Positions 23,503 through 36,154 are shown, counted from the stretch's first letter. The stretch: DNA of 64,000 nt from Pegoplata infirma (GCA_963921195.1 OY992536.1:1798001-1862000); one strand, 5' to 3'. A program made the numbers and translations. The notes: a model not told the origin generated them from the sequence alone.

Positions 23503-25087
23503 AACCCAGCAAAAAATAAACGAAGTGGTTCAAAAAGAATTAGTAGTTTCACTACATACAAAGTAGCGATAGGTGCCGAACTTCATTTTCCGTAGGAAGT
23601 ACTTTTAAAATCACTTCCAAAAATGCTACAAAATAACAAGTTCTTTGCTTAATGATTTTTAAGTACCTGTTTCATATGTTCTTAGGAATAAAATCAGAAC
23701 AACATATGAACTTCTTTTTCAACTGAAACAATTAGAATGAGGGTGATACACGAAGTATGCAATTTTTTCTACGTCCAGCTTCAAATAGATTTAGGTTTTC
23801 CAAAAATGGTGACAAAATTTGATAATGGCATTTCATTTCTCTTTATTTAGAGCTTAAAAAATCGCAAAGACGAAAATCGATTATTGATAAATTTTTCAAA
23901 TTTCATATCTTATATCAAAAAAAGTTGGTCCTAAATTAAATAAATACATTTACGAACTAAAGCGGATGTTGCTGCATCACATTATTAAAGATTGTTTAAG
24001 CTTTTTAGGAAATTGAGGTATAGGCTTGTGGTCAAAACAAACTTGTGATCAATTCGCCGTGAATTTTTATAGTTTTGTGATCTCTATAATTACTCCTTTT
24101 TTTTAATTAGAAGTATATATGTTAGATTATCAATGAAATTAATTTTTCTATTACGTAAGGTTTTTAAGATATTCGCGTTTTAATATTGAAATATTTCGGT
24201 CTCCTCTGTAACGTATTCTTAAGTTGCTCAAACTCAATAGAACTCGATTTAGTAAAAATATGGCATATTGGCATCTTTATTCCAAATCTGGCATCCAAAT
24301 TTTTCTATGGCGTACTGTTTTTGAAATATTGGCGTTTGAAAAACTCAAATTCTACTGTTACGCACTTATATTCTTTATAAATCACACTAAAATTTTCAAA
24401 CGCGAATATCTCAAAAACAGAACATGCTTGAAAATTGCGGATTGCAGTTTTGGAATCAGGAGGTCCATTTTATATGAAATCAAGTCATATTTCGTGGAAG
24501 CAACGTAAGAATACGTGACAGTGGACCCCTAAAAGTGTTTTTTTTACTTTTTAACAGCGAATATCTCAAAAACGGTACGTGCTAGAAAAATTTGGACGGT
24601 AGATTTGGAAGCAGGAGACCAAAATCTATAAGGACCAGTTAGAAATTTCACTGGGAGGTTTTTGCTGTCGAACAGTATTTTTAGTGTAAATATTACAAAA
24701 AAATACTCTTTCAATCAATCTTACAAAAATAAGTGAAAAAAGAACTTCTAATTTAGAAGTTCTAAATCACCAAATAAAAATGACATAATCACACCCAAAA
24801 TGCCAAGAAATATGTACTTCTAAAGAAGTGATGAAAAAAGTGCTTCCAAAAGGTCAAGTTATATTAACATCCGCATCACTACTTCAGAAGTTGTGATAAA
24901 AACACTAGTGATATATGTTATACTTAAGTGTCAATCTTTCGCCACTGAAAAGTGGCGATAAAAAGAACATACTTTGTGTGTCACGCCCATATTAAATTCA
25001 TCAATGTTTCAGTTGAAGAAGAAGTACATCTGGTTCATAAGTTGTGGTGAATTTTGTAGTGAATGGTAAGCTCTTTTTTTGCTGGGT
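23503..25087. mobile_element. Non-autonomous element with ACCCAGCAAAAA ends, about 1.6 kb
   Basis: The left end ACCCAGCAAAAAATAAACG is mirrored by TTTTTTTGCTGGGT. Subterminal inverted pieces agree (TTTCAACTGAAAC near 23720, GTTTCAGTTGAAG near 25008). From 24160 to 24620 diverged copies of GCGAATATCTCAAAAAC recur, most clearly 24402 and 24558. No transposase is visible. Confidence 0.6.
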
Positions 25088-25119
25088 AAGTTAAGTGCCT
25101 CATAACACTAGTTTACAAA

Positions 25120-25745
25120 ATAATATGCGCACTTCCGCTACAATTCGGGAAATGGCAACATGATTATCTCGATAAGGCTGATTTTTATATATGAGGGGCT
25201 CAAAGCACAAGGGGTTCAAGTGACTTTTTTTTAAAAAAATTGAGTTTACATATCGTTACCTAAAATGCAAAAGGCCCTAACTAACATTTTATTAATTTTA
25301 CAAGAGAGGCAAAAAACAGTAAAGAAAAAATTTTTTAATTTGTTAATAATATTGTTGGTTTTGATTGAATTGGGTTAAAATTTTGTGAGGACGTACGTTT
25401 TGTGAATATGTATCAAAATTAATCACAAAATGATTAAAAAATTTATTTCTAGTTGCGTTCATTGGCGATTTCGCAATTCACATGTTTTTAATTTTTGGCT
25501 TTAAAATCGATAATTTTTATTATGTGACCCTAATTTTTTGTTGGGATGTGTAGGTTAATAAAATACACCAGAATCTATCAAAACACCGATTTTGAATTTT
25601 TTGTTAGTTAGGGCGTTTTGCATTTTAACTGACGATATGGAATAAGTAGGTGAAGTTCAGAGAAGTAGAGTTGAGCACAAGAGTTAAATGCGGAATTCTC
25701 ATCCAGTAGCGAGATATGGCGACCATTTCTAGCTTTTGTTAATTA
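25120..25745. repeat. Imperfect inverted repeat
   Basis: CATATCGTTACCTAAAATGC...GCCCTAACTAAC (25247-25285) is mirrored by GTTAGTTAGGGCGTTTTGCA (25600-25620) and ATATGGAATAAG. About 290 bp of AT-rich spacer lies between. Family unknown. Confidence 0.55.
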
Positions 25746-26677
25746 AATACATGTTTTGCTTGGAACACAAGATTTCTGCTCCAAGCAATTATATAATGTA
25801 TTACATGGACAAGGTGGTGAATTCCGAGAAGTTCTAAGCTAAAATCCAACGAGCAATTGCAGTACTTGTTATTAAAACTCATATTCAAAAAGTAATTTAC
25901 TAATTTGTACTCTCTGTGCACTTATTTATGGAATGTGGAATAATCTTGGAATTATAGAAATTACCCACAAAAAAAAAAATGTCTGCAAAATTTATGTAAC
26001 TGAATACTTTCGAATTTCGTATCGAAATACCTGCTAAAAGATGGCCACGGATCATCAGTCGGCAACCAATGGTCACAATTTAAAAAATTACATTTTTCGA
26101 CCAAAATTAAAATTTTTCTAGTTTTCCTGAATTTTAATTATTTTTTTTCTTTTTAAGCCATTTTGAATCGTTAGAGATTTTCGTTATTTCGTAATGAATA
26201 GATACATTAATTATTTTTTTTTAGTTCGACATTCGTTTTATAAATGTATATTGTAAATCAGTTGTATTTTTTTGTAAAATAAGCTCATCTTTTATTTTTG
26301 CACTATTCTGCACTTAGAGTCAAAAAAGATCCGACATTTAAAAAATGTCAAGAATTATATTCAAAATAAAGTAATTATTAATAATATTAATATTATTAAA
26401 ACTCTAAATTGTTTCCTAATCACCTTGTTTAAGATTTTTCAGCTGTACTCATATAAATCATATTTTGTGCTATTTAAGAATTTTGCAGAAAACATATCGT
26501 TCTCGGAATATCATTTCTGCCAAAAATATGAATAAGATCGTATTTAGAGGCCTAAAGTTGGGCGTCAATCGAAAAAATAACATGATATTAAAATATTTTT
26601 AAATAAAATGGTTGTAATTTATGAAGCGGAAATTATGAATACATAAATCATTTCGCCAATTAAAAAAAAAAATTTTG
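25746..26677. other. No recognisable gene or element
   Basis: AT-rich sequence with no clear repeats. ORF 25739-25921 has no recognisable features. Confidence 0.35.
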
Positions 26678-27419
26678 GCCCCACGTTGGGCGCCAAACGA
26701 ATAATTTGTACCTTTTTAAATATTCCCAGTCAGAAAAATACAAACGGGCCAACGTTGGAATGAAGTTGGCGGCGACGGTACCAACGTTGGCGAATCATAC
26801 CCGTTTCTAAGTCTACGACGTCATTCTGACGTTGAAATGATAACAGTGGCCAACGATCGCTCGACTTTTGTTTTAACGTTGGGTTAACATTGATTTTACA
26901 AATTTACGACATTGGATTTAACTTTTGCTTAGGGATGTATTGAAAATCTCGATGTCGTGCTTTATAGTTACCATTTTGTACAAATTGGTTGAAAAAGCAA
27001 CTACTTAAGTGTTCACTTAGATTAAAGAGTTGGGGTCTATGTAAATCGAAAACTTTTTAAAAAAATAAAAATGTTAAACTTTTAAATTATAATCTATAGT
27101 GTAGTGTTTTATGTAAACACAAAGTTGTGCCAACACAATATTTTTAGTAAAACTGTTTTACATTATACAATGTTGTATTTTTGGCTAGCCCGATATTGTA
27201 CCAACACAAAATTTTTGGTACGGTTGGCAATTTCTGACTGGGTTAATTTCCCCATATCGAGCTAGAATATTTTTTAGCCAATCGTAAAACTATTTTGCGC
27301 CCCACGTTGGGCACCAAACGAATAATTTGTGCCGTTGAAAACATAAATTCTCTCTTATCGATCCAGAACATCCTTTACGACCATCGAACAACTTTTCAGT
27401 GCCCCATGTTGGGCGCCAA
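26678..27419 (-). repeat. Tandem primer-binding-site units of an LTR-retroelement leader, tRNA-Lys type
   Basis: On the minus strand TGGCGCCCAACGTGGGGC (26695-26678), TGGTGCCCAACGTGGGGC (27316-27299) and TGGCGCCCAACATGGGGC (27419-27402) recur. This is complementary to the 3' end of fly tRNA-Lys including CCA, the usual reverse-transcription primer of gypsy-type elements. Two of the three are preceded by ACAAATTATTCGTT. Unit spacing is 103 bp, and 101 bp once the MITE at 26725-27242 is removed. No gag or pol is nearby. Confidence 0.7.
26725..27242. mobile_element. CCCAGTCAGAAA-end MITE, copy 1 (518 bp)
   Basis: The ends read CCCAGTCAGAAAAATAC and AATTTCTGACTGGG. The interior, including repeated CCAACGTTGG palindromes and TTTTGGTACGGTTGGCA, closely matches 32032-32527. 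It sits inside the primer-binding-site array. Flanks are TT/TT. Confidence 0.8.
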
Positions 27420-27420
27420 C

Positions 27421-28222
27421 ACTGCTGACACTCACAAAACATCTCTATGTACTGAGTTAAAGACAGTTTCATATAAATTTTTAAAATGTCATGTTGACTT
27501 TCTGGGCACATGTCACCTAAGACTTCTTTGGGGAAATGTCTGATATAGGTCATACGAAAATGCAAAATCATTTTCGTAATGCCAAAGGCATTGCTGACCT
27601 CCACATACATCTCTATGTACTGAGTTGAGGACAGTTTCATATAAATTTTTAAAATGTCCTTACTTAAAGTCAGCAGTAGTCAGGGCATGCCGACTTTCTG
27701 GGGACATGTCACCTAAGACTTCTTTGGGGAAATGTCTGACATTGGTCATACGAAAGTACAAAAAAACTTCGGATATTCTTTAGTTTTTTCTTTTATTCAT
27801 TTTCATTTTTAATTTATTTTTCTCATATTAAGAAATAACTTTTCGCATTTTTTAATCCCAACTGGATTTGAACCTGGAACCTCCAGTTTATTAGTCCCAT
27901 ACCTAACTACTTGTTACAAAATTTATTTTCAAAATTGTTTGTTTATTTATTACTTTTATACTACTACCAAAATTTTGATTTTATTTTAAATAAATCCATC
28001 TTTTTCTTGGAAATTGAAGAGTTGCCCAGATTTAAAATTCTAATTTAATATACTGCTATCCTGAAATCATTTCCTTGTCGATGCCTTAGAAGAATTGTCC
28101 ATACACTCAAAACAAACATTCATTGTTGATAATGTTAGGATATGTTGTCAGAACCTGCAGACATTTCCTCAAGGAATCACTATGTAAATTTCCTCAGTGA
28201 AACATTTTCTAACTGAGAAGGG
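27421..28222 (-). mobile_element. Element with internal tRNA-like module, copy 1
   Basis: Read on the minus strand it matches 43903-45290 (without the insertion there): an outer GTTAGAAAATG...AGTGATTCCTTGAGG end, an AATTTTAAATCTGGGCAACT block, the tRNA-like module and a distal part with GGACATGTCACCTAAGACTT in the plus sense. The distal part is duplicated here in tandem (27421-27580 and 27588-27762). No protein. Confidence 0.6.
27852..27922 (-). other. tRNA-like pol III module
   Basis: The minus strand reads TAGTTAGGTATGGGAC (A-box-like) then GGTTCAAATCC (perfect B box, 27874-27864). The order resembles a tRNA-Lys 3' half but the stems pair poorly, so it is a tRNA relic inside the element. 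The copy at 44951-45010 keeps both boxes. Confidence 0.6.
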
Positions 28223-28231
28223 GATAAATGT

Positions 28232-28293
28232 CCATTAACACAATTCACTGCATTAAAAGGGAGCATCCCCTGAGTGTTGGCTCAAAGTAAAAA
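28232..28293 (+). mobile_element. 62-bp 3' end of a jockey-like LINE
   Basis: GAGCATCCCCTGAGTGTTGG and CTCAAAGTAAAAA match the last about 55 bp before the poly(A) of the LINE at 53171-54196 (minus strand there). It is an extremely 5'-truncated copy with a five-A tail. Confidence 0.75.
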
Positions 28294-28304
28294 TGGGGAC
28301 TTTT

Positions 28305-28480
28305 TTATTTGATAGCCCATAATAAACAATAATGTAAATTTTTGAGATTGTGGTACATTTCGTATCAATTTTATAAATATTTAATCAGGGGAACTCGATA
28401 CAATTTTGACAATTTTTTTCAATATTTAACAACGCAAATTTAGCCCAGTTTCTGAAGAATTTAAAAACTATATTTTTTTC
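28305..28480. repeat. Fragment of the foldback family at 48507-49732
   Basis: TAAATATTTAATCAGGGGAACTCGA and TTTTTTTCAATATTTA correspond to 49605-49665. One arm only. Confidence 0.55.
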
Positions 28481-29421
28481 GTCCGTTGTAATTTTCATCC
28501 TCTGAAATCGATTCTTCGGGAAATCGCATCATGGGTCAACACGTAATCACACGTTATCCAATTGTTTAAAAAAAAACCAGCATAATAAACTGAAAAATAT
28601 GTTTCGTGATTTTTTTTAAGTCTTTATCTTATTAAATAATATAACAACCATTAAGCATTGATTCTTCTATAAACAATAAATGCGTTTTTTTATGATTTTG
28701 AGAACTTTTCGTATCGGCAAAAAAAATAAGAGTGTTTGATAAATTTGACAGGTAAAATAAATGCTTTTAATTTAAAACTATCAGCATTTTTAAGAAGCAT
28801 TTAGATTTGCATCAAATTGTTATTAATTTCAAATTCACTAGAGTTCAATAAACTTTTATCATTCACGTGTGTTAGTAAATTTATGTAAATATAAATGTTT
28901 ATGTTTGTATTATTGTCTTATTAAGATAGTCGTGGAACTCTTTTAATATGCAAATTGGTAAAAAAAAAAATTACAAACTTTTCGTTCACAATACACGCTC
29001 ATTGATTTGTTGTATTTTATTATTATTATCTTTAGTTTGTTTTTCTTAACTTAATTTGCAATACTGCGAAGATTTTCAATTATATTAATAACACTGATGG
29101 ATATTTTGTCATATGTTTTTCACCACGTTCAGCTGATTGTGAGTTCAAAGTTTACCATTTAGAGCATATTTTTAGCAGACATACTTGATGAGCTGGACAC
29201 TCACAAAAGGATTGGAAAGCAAAGCTTGGATCTTCATAATTAACGTGCAATATCAAAAAAATCCATATCAAATATTTGCTCTTTTAAAACCATAATTTTA
29301 TCTTTGACTAGTATTGATTTTGGTTTAAAATGATCATAATATACAATTTAATGTGTAAACTTTCATTTGTTATTAACCAAAAAGAAAAGACATTGTTATT
29401 TTACTTAATATTTTTAATAAA
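28481..29421. other. AT-rich spacer downstream of gene 2
   Basis: No gene or clear element. ORF 29330-29518 runs antisense to the 3' region of gene 2 and has no features. Confidence 0.4.
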
Positions 29422-29427
29422 TTTATT
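29422..29427 (-). terminator. Poly(A) signal of gene 2
   Basis: AATAAA on the minus strand, 88 bp past the stop codon. Confidence 0.65.
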
Positions 29428-29514
29428 TCGTTATTTACAGCTTCTAATTATCCTAGAGAATCAGTCGCATTCAATTCGTTCTCCAAAAATAGGATCAAAA
29501 TATATATTTACAAC

Positions 29515-31026
29515 TTAATGACGACGAACTTTGAATTTCCTAACAGTCTTGTAGCGGTAGCCATCATCGGCTAAAACAGTTTGTTGTTGCTCAACAGCAG
29601 GAGCCAAATATTCATTGGAAGGAGCAGCAGCTTCGAAGGAAGCTTCTTGTGTGGGAGGCAAGTATTGGGTCAATTCACTGACATCACGACGTCTGCGTTG
29701 ACGATGACGACGTACAGTCTTGTAACGGTAACCGTCATCAGCCAAGACGGTTTGTTCCTCAACAGCAGGAGCCAAGTATTCATTGGAAGGAGCAGCAACT
29801 TCGAAGGAAGCTTCTTGTGTGGGAGGCAAGTATTGGGTCAATTCACTAACATCACGACGTCTGCGTTGACGATGACGACGGACAGTCTTGTAGCGATAAC
29901 CGTCATCAGCCAAAACTGTTTGTTGTTCTTCAACAGCTGGAGCTAAATATTCATTGGAAGGAGCAGCAACTTCAAAGGAAGCTTCTTGAGTAGGGGGCAA
30001 GTATTGGGTCAACTCGTTAACATCACGACGTCTGCGTTGACGATGACGACGAACAGTCTTGTAACGATAACCATCATCAGCCAAAACAGTTTGTTGTTCT
30101 TCGACAGCAGGAGCCAAATATTCATTGGAAGGAGCAGCAACTTCGAAAGAAGCTTCTTGAGTAGGGGGCAAGTATTGGGTCAACTCGTTAACATCACGAC
30201 GTCTGCGTTGACGATGACGACGAACTGTTTTGTAACGATAACCATCATCAGCTAAAACAGTTTGTTGTTCTTCGACAGCAGGAGCCAAATATTCATTGGA
30301 AGGAGCAGCAACTTCGAATGAAGCTTCTTGAGTAGGGGGCAAGTATTGGGTCAACTCGTTAACATCACGACGTCTGCGTTGACGATGACGACGAACTGTT
30401 TTGTAACGATAACCATCATCAGCTAAAACAGTTTGTTGTTCTTCGACAGCAGGAGCCAAATATTCATTGGAAGGAGCAGCAACTTCGAAAGAAGCTTCTT
30501 GAGTAGGGGGCAAGTATTGGGTCAACTCGTTAACATCACGACGTCTGCGTTGACGATGACGACGTACAGTCTTGTAACGATAACCATCATCAGCTAAAAC
30601 AGTTTGTTGTTCTTCAACTGCGGGGGCTGAATATTCATTGGATGGTGCTGCATATTCAATTGTTGCTTCTTGGGTAGGAGGCAAGTATTGATTCAACTCA
30701 CTTACATCACGTCTCTGACGGTGACGAAGACGACGAACAGTCTTGTAACGATAGCCATCATCAGCCAACACAGTTTGTTGTTCTTCTACGGCTGGGGCCA
30801 AATATTCGTTGGAAGGTGCAGCAAATTCCACAGATTGGCTAACTTCCTGTGCAGGAGGCAAGTATTCCGAACTGGGAGCATACTGGGCACATGCTATTGC
30901 CACAAAGGCGAATCCAATAATCAGCAATTTCTACAAAAATAATTACAAAAATATTTCATTAATTAATTCATCCCTTAGTATCATTAGGTTGTTTAATTCA
31001 GCCAGCTATTCCATAGTGTTTACCAT
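29515..31026 (-). CDS. GYR/YLP-repeat secreted protein, gene 2 (8 units, 472 aa)
   Basis: Exon 1 is the ATG (31024-31026) before GTAAAC. The intron 30931-31023 ends TGTAG, and exon 2 is 29515-30930. The signal peptide MKLLIIGFAFVAIACA probably cleaves before QYAPS. Eight GYR motifs follow in 57-residue units: TVLADDGYRYKTVRRHRQ, then RRRRDVNEL, TQYLPPTQEA and APSNEYLAPAVEEQQ. The R-R-R-R before Asp-Val is a potential furin-type site in every unit but the last, which ends the chain with KTVRKFKVRRH. The first two units differ most from the rest; the inner ones are almost identical, a sign of repeat homogenisation. Secreted and probably extracellular; molecular role unknown. About 7.6 kb separates it from gene 1, same strand. 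Confidence 0.93.
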
Positions 31027-31059
31027 TGTATTGTGTTAGTCCACGTTGAATTCCAACGA

Positions 31060-31100
31060 TCGTTTGATGAAAATTCCTAAATCTCTTGCAGATTTATACT
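31060..31100 (-). promoter_or_regulatory. TATA-box promoter of gene 2
   Basis: On the minus strand GTATAAAT, with TATAAA at 31098-31093. An initiator-like TCATCA/TCAAAC at 31070-31062 gives a start about 30-33 bp downstream and a leader of about 40 nt. Confidence 0.7.
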
Positions 31101-32031
31101 AAATTCTTTAAGTTTTGATAAAACGATTTTTGAAAGCCTTCATTATACACCGTTGTTGAATATCACCACGGCCATATATGATGAACAACATCATAATCGC
31201 TTTTGTTTCGCAAATCAATTTAAGACTCATCTTTGAAAAACAAAATACTTTTTATTGTTAGTTAAATGATCATGATCTCCATGTTTTTTCTTTGTGTGAA
31301 TATAAAAAAAAATCATTTATGTATGATAAACTAGACAACCTATCTGAAGTCGGAAGTAATAGTTTGGCGCACAGAAAACTACAAAATAGAATCAATCAAT
31401 ATGATGTGTTATAAAAAGGTGTTTTGATATTTTCTTTGTTTGTTTAATAGGGGTTTTAATTATCTATATCAATTAATGGGTCAATAAACTTTAATGCATA
31501 CTAGAAATATAAAATGATCTAGTTTGGAGTGAGTGGAAATTATTGGCAACTTATTTTTTTTTTTTTTTGTAATTTTTTCATTCAAATTAGAATTGAAAAT
31601 GAAATTTATTCATAAAATTGATTAAATTTGAAAGGTGTTTTGAAATATTTAAATTAAATTACCCAAAGTTCTTACTATTTTTTACTACAACTGGAAAGTC
31701 TTGTTTACTTTTTGTATTGAAAATTTCCAGCTGTAGTAAAATGAGTAAAAAATATTAAATTGTAGTTAGGTAATCGAATAGACCTAATTTGTTTTGAAAA
31801 TTAATTATTTATTCACAGTAAGAAGTTTAACAATTCAATACAATTTTTTTAAAATTGTGATTGTCATGATTATTATAATTCCAATTTTTAAATACATCAA
31901 GTTTGGGTATTATAACAACCACCAATCTCCTTTAATGGCGCAGTGCATTTGGCCGAGATTAGGGATTACATTAATTTATTTGCAGTACGAGAATTTTTTC
32001 AATTTAGTACAACTTCCCGAAAGTGTGACTA
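31101..32031. other. No recognisable gene
   Basis: An inverted pair (AACTGGAAAGTCTTG...TTTCCAGCTGTAG, 31689-31738) gives a weak hairpin. The ORFs at 31794-32194 lie partly in the MITE at 32032 and look non-coding. Confidence 0.4.
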
Positions 32032-32527
32032 CCCAGGCAGTAAAATACAATCGGGACAACGTTGGAATGAAGTTGGCGGCGATGGTACCAACGTTGGCGA
32101 ATCATACCCGTTTTTAAGTCTACGAGGTCATTCCGATGTTGAAATGATAACAGTGGCCAACGATCGCTCGACTTTTGTTTTAACGTTGGGTTAAAATTGA
32201 TTTTACAAATTTACGACATTGGCTTGACCTCTTGCTTAGGGATGTATTTTTGTAGTGCTTGTTAGTTACCATTTTGTACAAATTGGTTGAAAAGCAACTA
32301 CTTAAGTGTTCACTTAGATAAAAGAGTTGAGGTCTATGTAAATCAAAAACTTAAAATTTTTTATTTTTAAATTATAATCTATAGTTTAGTGTTTTTTGTT
32401 AACACAAAGTTATGCCAATACAATATTTTTAGTAAAACTGTTTTACATTATACAATGTTGTATTTTTCGTTAGCCCGATATTGTACCAACACAAAATTTT
32501 TGGTACGGTTGGCAATTTCTGACTGGG
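32032..32527. mobile_element. CCCAG(G/T)CAG-end MITE, copy 2 (496 bp)
   Basis: The ends read CCCAGGCAG and TTTCTGACTGGG with TA on both sides (32030-32031, 32528-32529). Closely similar to 26725-27242 throughout, including TGGCCAACGATCGCTCGAC. The TA duplication and short inverted ends suggest a Tc1/mariner-mobilised MITE. Confidence 0.85.
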
Positions 32528-32585
32528 TATCATCTCTTGACAATTTTTTGGAACAGACTTCTATCGCAATAACTTCTTAAATGTA

Positions 32586-34224
32586 TATATAGGGCATTCC
32601 AGGCCAAATCACTCACATTTAGACCCGACCCCTTTCGATTTATTTTATTTTTGGATATCTTTAAGTACTTATTAAATGCAACTTGGAGACCAATTTTCAG
32701 CCTTTTATTCCATGATGGTGTTGAGTAATAATTTTTTTAAAATGGCGAGTTTTTCAAAAAAATAAAAAAATTTAATCGTTTTGTTGGTATTTAAATTTAG
32801 TTGAAAAAAAAAATATTTAAAAATTATTCGAAGTAAGTATCACTTATTTTTTAAAGTTTAAAAATTAAAATCGACTTTTTTGAAAATGTCCGAAACCTTT
32901 GATTTTTTTTTTTTTTAAAGTCTTAATGTTCTACTCTAATTTCGCAACTTTTAAGCCATAATTCGAGATGTAATCGCAATTCGTTCTCTTTTTTTATCAA
33001 ATTTTGAAAATTGCACCTTTAATTTTTTGACTCTTGATTTATTTTATATGGTGCTCCAAAATAATTAAATTGTAGATACTGACCCTAACTTACCCTAGAT
33101 ATAAAAATATGAATTTTTTTCTGTTTTCTAAACTTTTTTGGTATTTTAAGTTAAGCTTAAATTCAAGAGCTTACAGAATTATAATACGGAGTAAAATGGT
33201 ACCAAATACTAAAATCGGTTAAATATCAGCCAAGTTATTACAACTTCCCCAGGCATCTAAAGTGTGGCAGACCACTTGATTAAGCAATACAATCCGATTT
33301 TTGAAATTCATTGAAATTTTCTACTGTAATAACATTTTTTAATTCTTCAAGTTCAAATGTAATTAGATGACAAGTATTTTTCATATTGTGTTTTGCTAAC
33401 ATGTTTTAAATTAATGCTAAAAATGTCTGCATTTTTAACACCCTTTTGAAATCTCTATTTTAAGTATATTTTTTTTTGTTTTAAAATTTAAAAAAACCAA
33501 AATAATATTACACTGAAACATGAATAATGAAAAAATGTTATTAGAGAAGATAATTTCATTAAATTGAAAAAAAGGGACTCGTATTCTTTAATCAAGTGGT
33601 ATGACACACGCTTGATGTCTGGAGAAGTTGTAATAACTTGGCTGATTTTCAACCGATTTTAGTTTTTAGTACCTTATTAGAAAGGCATTTTACTCCACAT
33701 CATAATTCTGTAACCACTTGAATTTAAAATTAACTTCAAATACCAAAAAAATTGCGAAAACGGAAAAAAATCATATTTTTCCTTGTAATCCGTTTTTTAA
33801 ACTTTAAGGACCATGCGGAACGCTTTACCCATGTCCGATCGTCCATAATTTTTGTAAGACGTATTATTACCTCCAAATGAATATATAGGGTAAGTTAGGG
33901 TCAGTATCTACCAATTTTTTTTTTTTTTCGGAGCACCATGTAAAATAAATCAGAGCCAGCGTTGCCATGACAACGAAGGCTCTACCTGCAGGTACTTTTT
34001 TCTGTTGTCCCCAAAAATAAAACAAACTATCGCCAAAATCCCCAATCAATAAAAAAATACTTTTTTTTTTAAACACAAACATTTTTTTTGTTAATTTAAA
34101 AAAAAATTTATGGATGGTAATTTTTTAATTTTATTTTGTTGATTTAAATTTAAAAAATCCCTAAAATTCCACAAACGAGTTAATTAACGGGTTTTGAAAG
34201 TGAGTGATTTCTCCTGGAATGCTC
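32586..34224. mobile_element. Foldback element with GCATTCCAGG ends, about 1.6 kb
   Basis: The ends GGGCATTCCAGGCCAAATCACTC and GAGTGATTTCTCCTGGAATGC mirror each other. The inner arms pair through GTAGATACTGACCCTAACTTA (33072; reverse at 33890) and GCCAAGTTATTACAACTTC (33230; reverse at 33632). The right arm carries extra sequence (33800-33875). No plausible transposase. Confidence 0.7.
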
Positions 34225-34519
34225 CATATATATGTCCTTTTTTTATTTAAATATCAATAGAAATACATTTCTGAATACTAAAAACACTTAAATAAAGTTC
34301 AGTGTGAGCATAGGGCGTCAACTTCTTAAATGTATTATACGGTAATCACAACAAAATTTTCAATATAAAATATCAATAACTTATTTCGAGCGAAAGTTTC
34401 GATTGATTGCCAATCAAATAAGACATTTTTCTCAGTTGTAAGTCACAAGCCTTCTGTTTAGTTAGAATATGTTTTTTTTTCACATGAGCGTTTTATCTAG
34501 ATGAATGATAAGGAACTTG

Positions 34520-34745
34520 ACATCATCTTTCTCGGAAATTTCCGTTTCATTAAAATAAGTCCCATTTCTTAAGCCAAAGAGAAATGCTGTCTACACATGA
34601 ACAAAAAGCTGCTGTGTCAAAGGTGCAAATAAGAACTCCATCAGAGTTTGGAAAATTTGCAATATACAAAAGATACAAAGTTGGCCCCTTAATACTGCCT
34701 TGTGGGACTCTGGCATTGAAAACATGTAAACTGCTCATTTACTCT
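34520..34745 (-). pseudogene. Jockey-type reverse transcriptase fragment
   Basis: The minus-strand frame contains VPQGSIKGPTLYLLYIANFP, the conserved RT block before the catalytic motif in jockey-clade LINEs. CTFDTAAF stands where F/YADD-TA is expected, so the aspartate pair is damaged. WLKKW, the block usual after it, follows, then a stop. Ends are undefined. It is a different lineage from the LINE at 53171. Confidence 0.7.
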
Positions 34746-35917
34746 TCTTTTTTTACAAAGAAGAACAGATTTAATGTGACCGAATAAATATATTCGGTCA
34801 TATCGAACAGTATAGTTATTTATGAATAACACAAAAACAGGATCAGCTAGGATTTTCGTATCAACGATTTTTAAAGTAAAAAATAAAGAGGAGTGAAATG
34901 CCATTACCCGATTTTTTCACCATTTTAACACAAACTAAATTTGCTAGAAGAAGGGTGTGAATATAAGGAACTTTACAATTTTACTTTTTTAAGCAGTTTG
35001 TTAACATCGCTCGAACTATTTACTTTTGACAACCCCTAGTGAAATTTCATGCAAAAAATGTTTGTGAAACATTTTAACCCTTTAAATGCTCGTTTAATTT
35101 TTTTTTATAAGAATATTTGAAAAAAGGACAAAAATTACCCTTAAAAATGGGAGATGTAAGGGTGTAAGGATTTAAGAAAAAGAACAGCGATCAAATTTCA
35201 CTGAAGACATAAATTAAAAATTTTTTTCTCAGAAGTACATTTACTACAATTGTTGGAGTTATTTCACACTTCTTTTGTGGAACACAATATAACAATATAT
35301 TTTTTTTGCCTTTTTTTTTGCGAAAACGCAAATTGATTTTAAAAACCTTAGAGTCACATGTGAATGATATTTTTATCCCCACTATCTGACTAGTGTAAAC
35401 TATTTCTATAGTGCAAAAACTTTGCGTTTTTTTTCGAAAACGCGACTTGATCTAGAAAAACTGGAAGACACGGGTATTTTATTTTCAGCCCTACTCTCAG
35501 AATTTTTTGGTCGGTTCATATTTCAGATTTGTCGAACGGTGTAATATATTTTTATACCAAAACAATTTTTTTTTAATTTTCAGGACGAAAAATTGTGAAT
35601 AATGTCCTTTAAATCTTTTTGAAATCTTATAAATGAAAATAAAAATAGTTTATATTTCCAGATATCGTCCTCTTTAATGGAAATATTTAAATTATATTTT
35701 ACACTCAATAAATTTATTTTAAGATTAACTACATGGTAAATTATTTAAATAAATTACTAAAAGCTGCTGCAAGTTCTGCAAAATTGATGCTGGTTTAAGT
35801 CATGATACGGGGATGTTTCTTTTTTCCGATTGTGTAGGCAAGGTTTGATATAGTATCATAGCTTTATCAATCATTGGTTCCAGACCCCATTAGGTACTGT
35901 CCCCTAGGACCCTAAAA
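34746..35917. other. No recognisable gene or element
   Basis: AT-rich sequence between the RT relic and the palindrome. No convincing ORF. Confidence 0.4.
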
Positions 35918-36061
35918 ATTAACATAAAGTTCTAACATAAAACAAACAACAAAAAATGAAAGTGTTTGACATCTTTTTCTTTGATAAATGTGAAAAAAAC
36001 TAACAAAACCTGACTCACAAACATTCTAATGTTAAATAAAGAATCTAAATGCGAATTTTAA

Positions 36062-36105
36062 AATCTAGTATAAATACTGCAGTTTTTGCAAATAAAAAAC
36101 TATAG
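36062..36105 (+). promoter_or_regulatory. TATA-box promoter of gene 3
   Basis: TATAAA at 36069-36074 (GTATAAATACTGCAG), with a possible start near 36099. The mirrored promoter of gene 4 has the same core. Confidence 0.7.
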
Positions 36106-36154
36106 CTTTCTTAACTTTCTGTTCTGACTATTCAGCAGAACATCTGGGATAATA

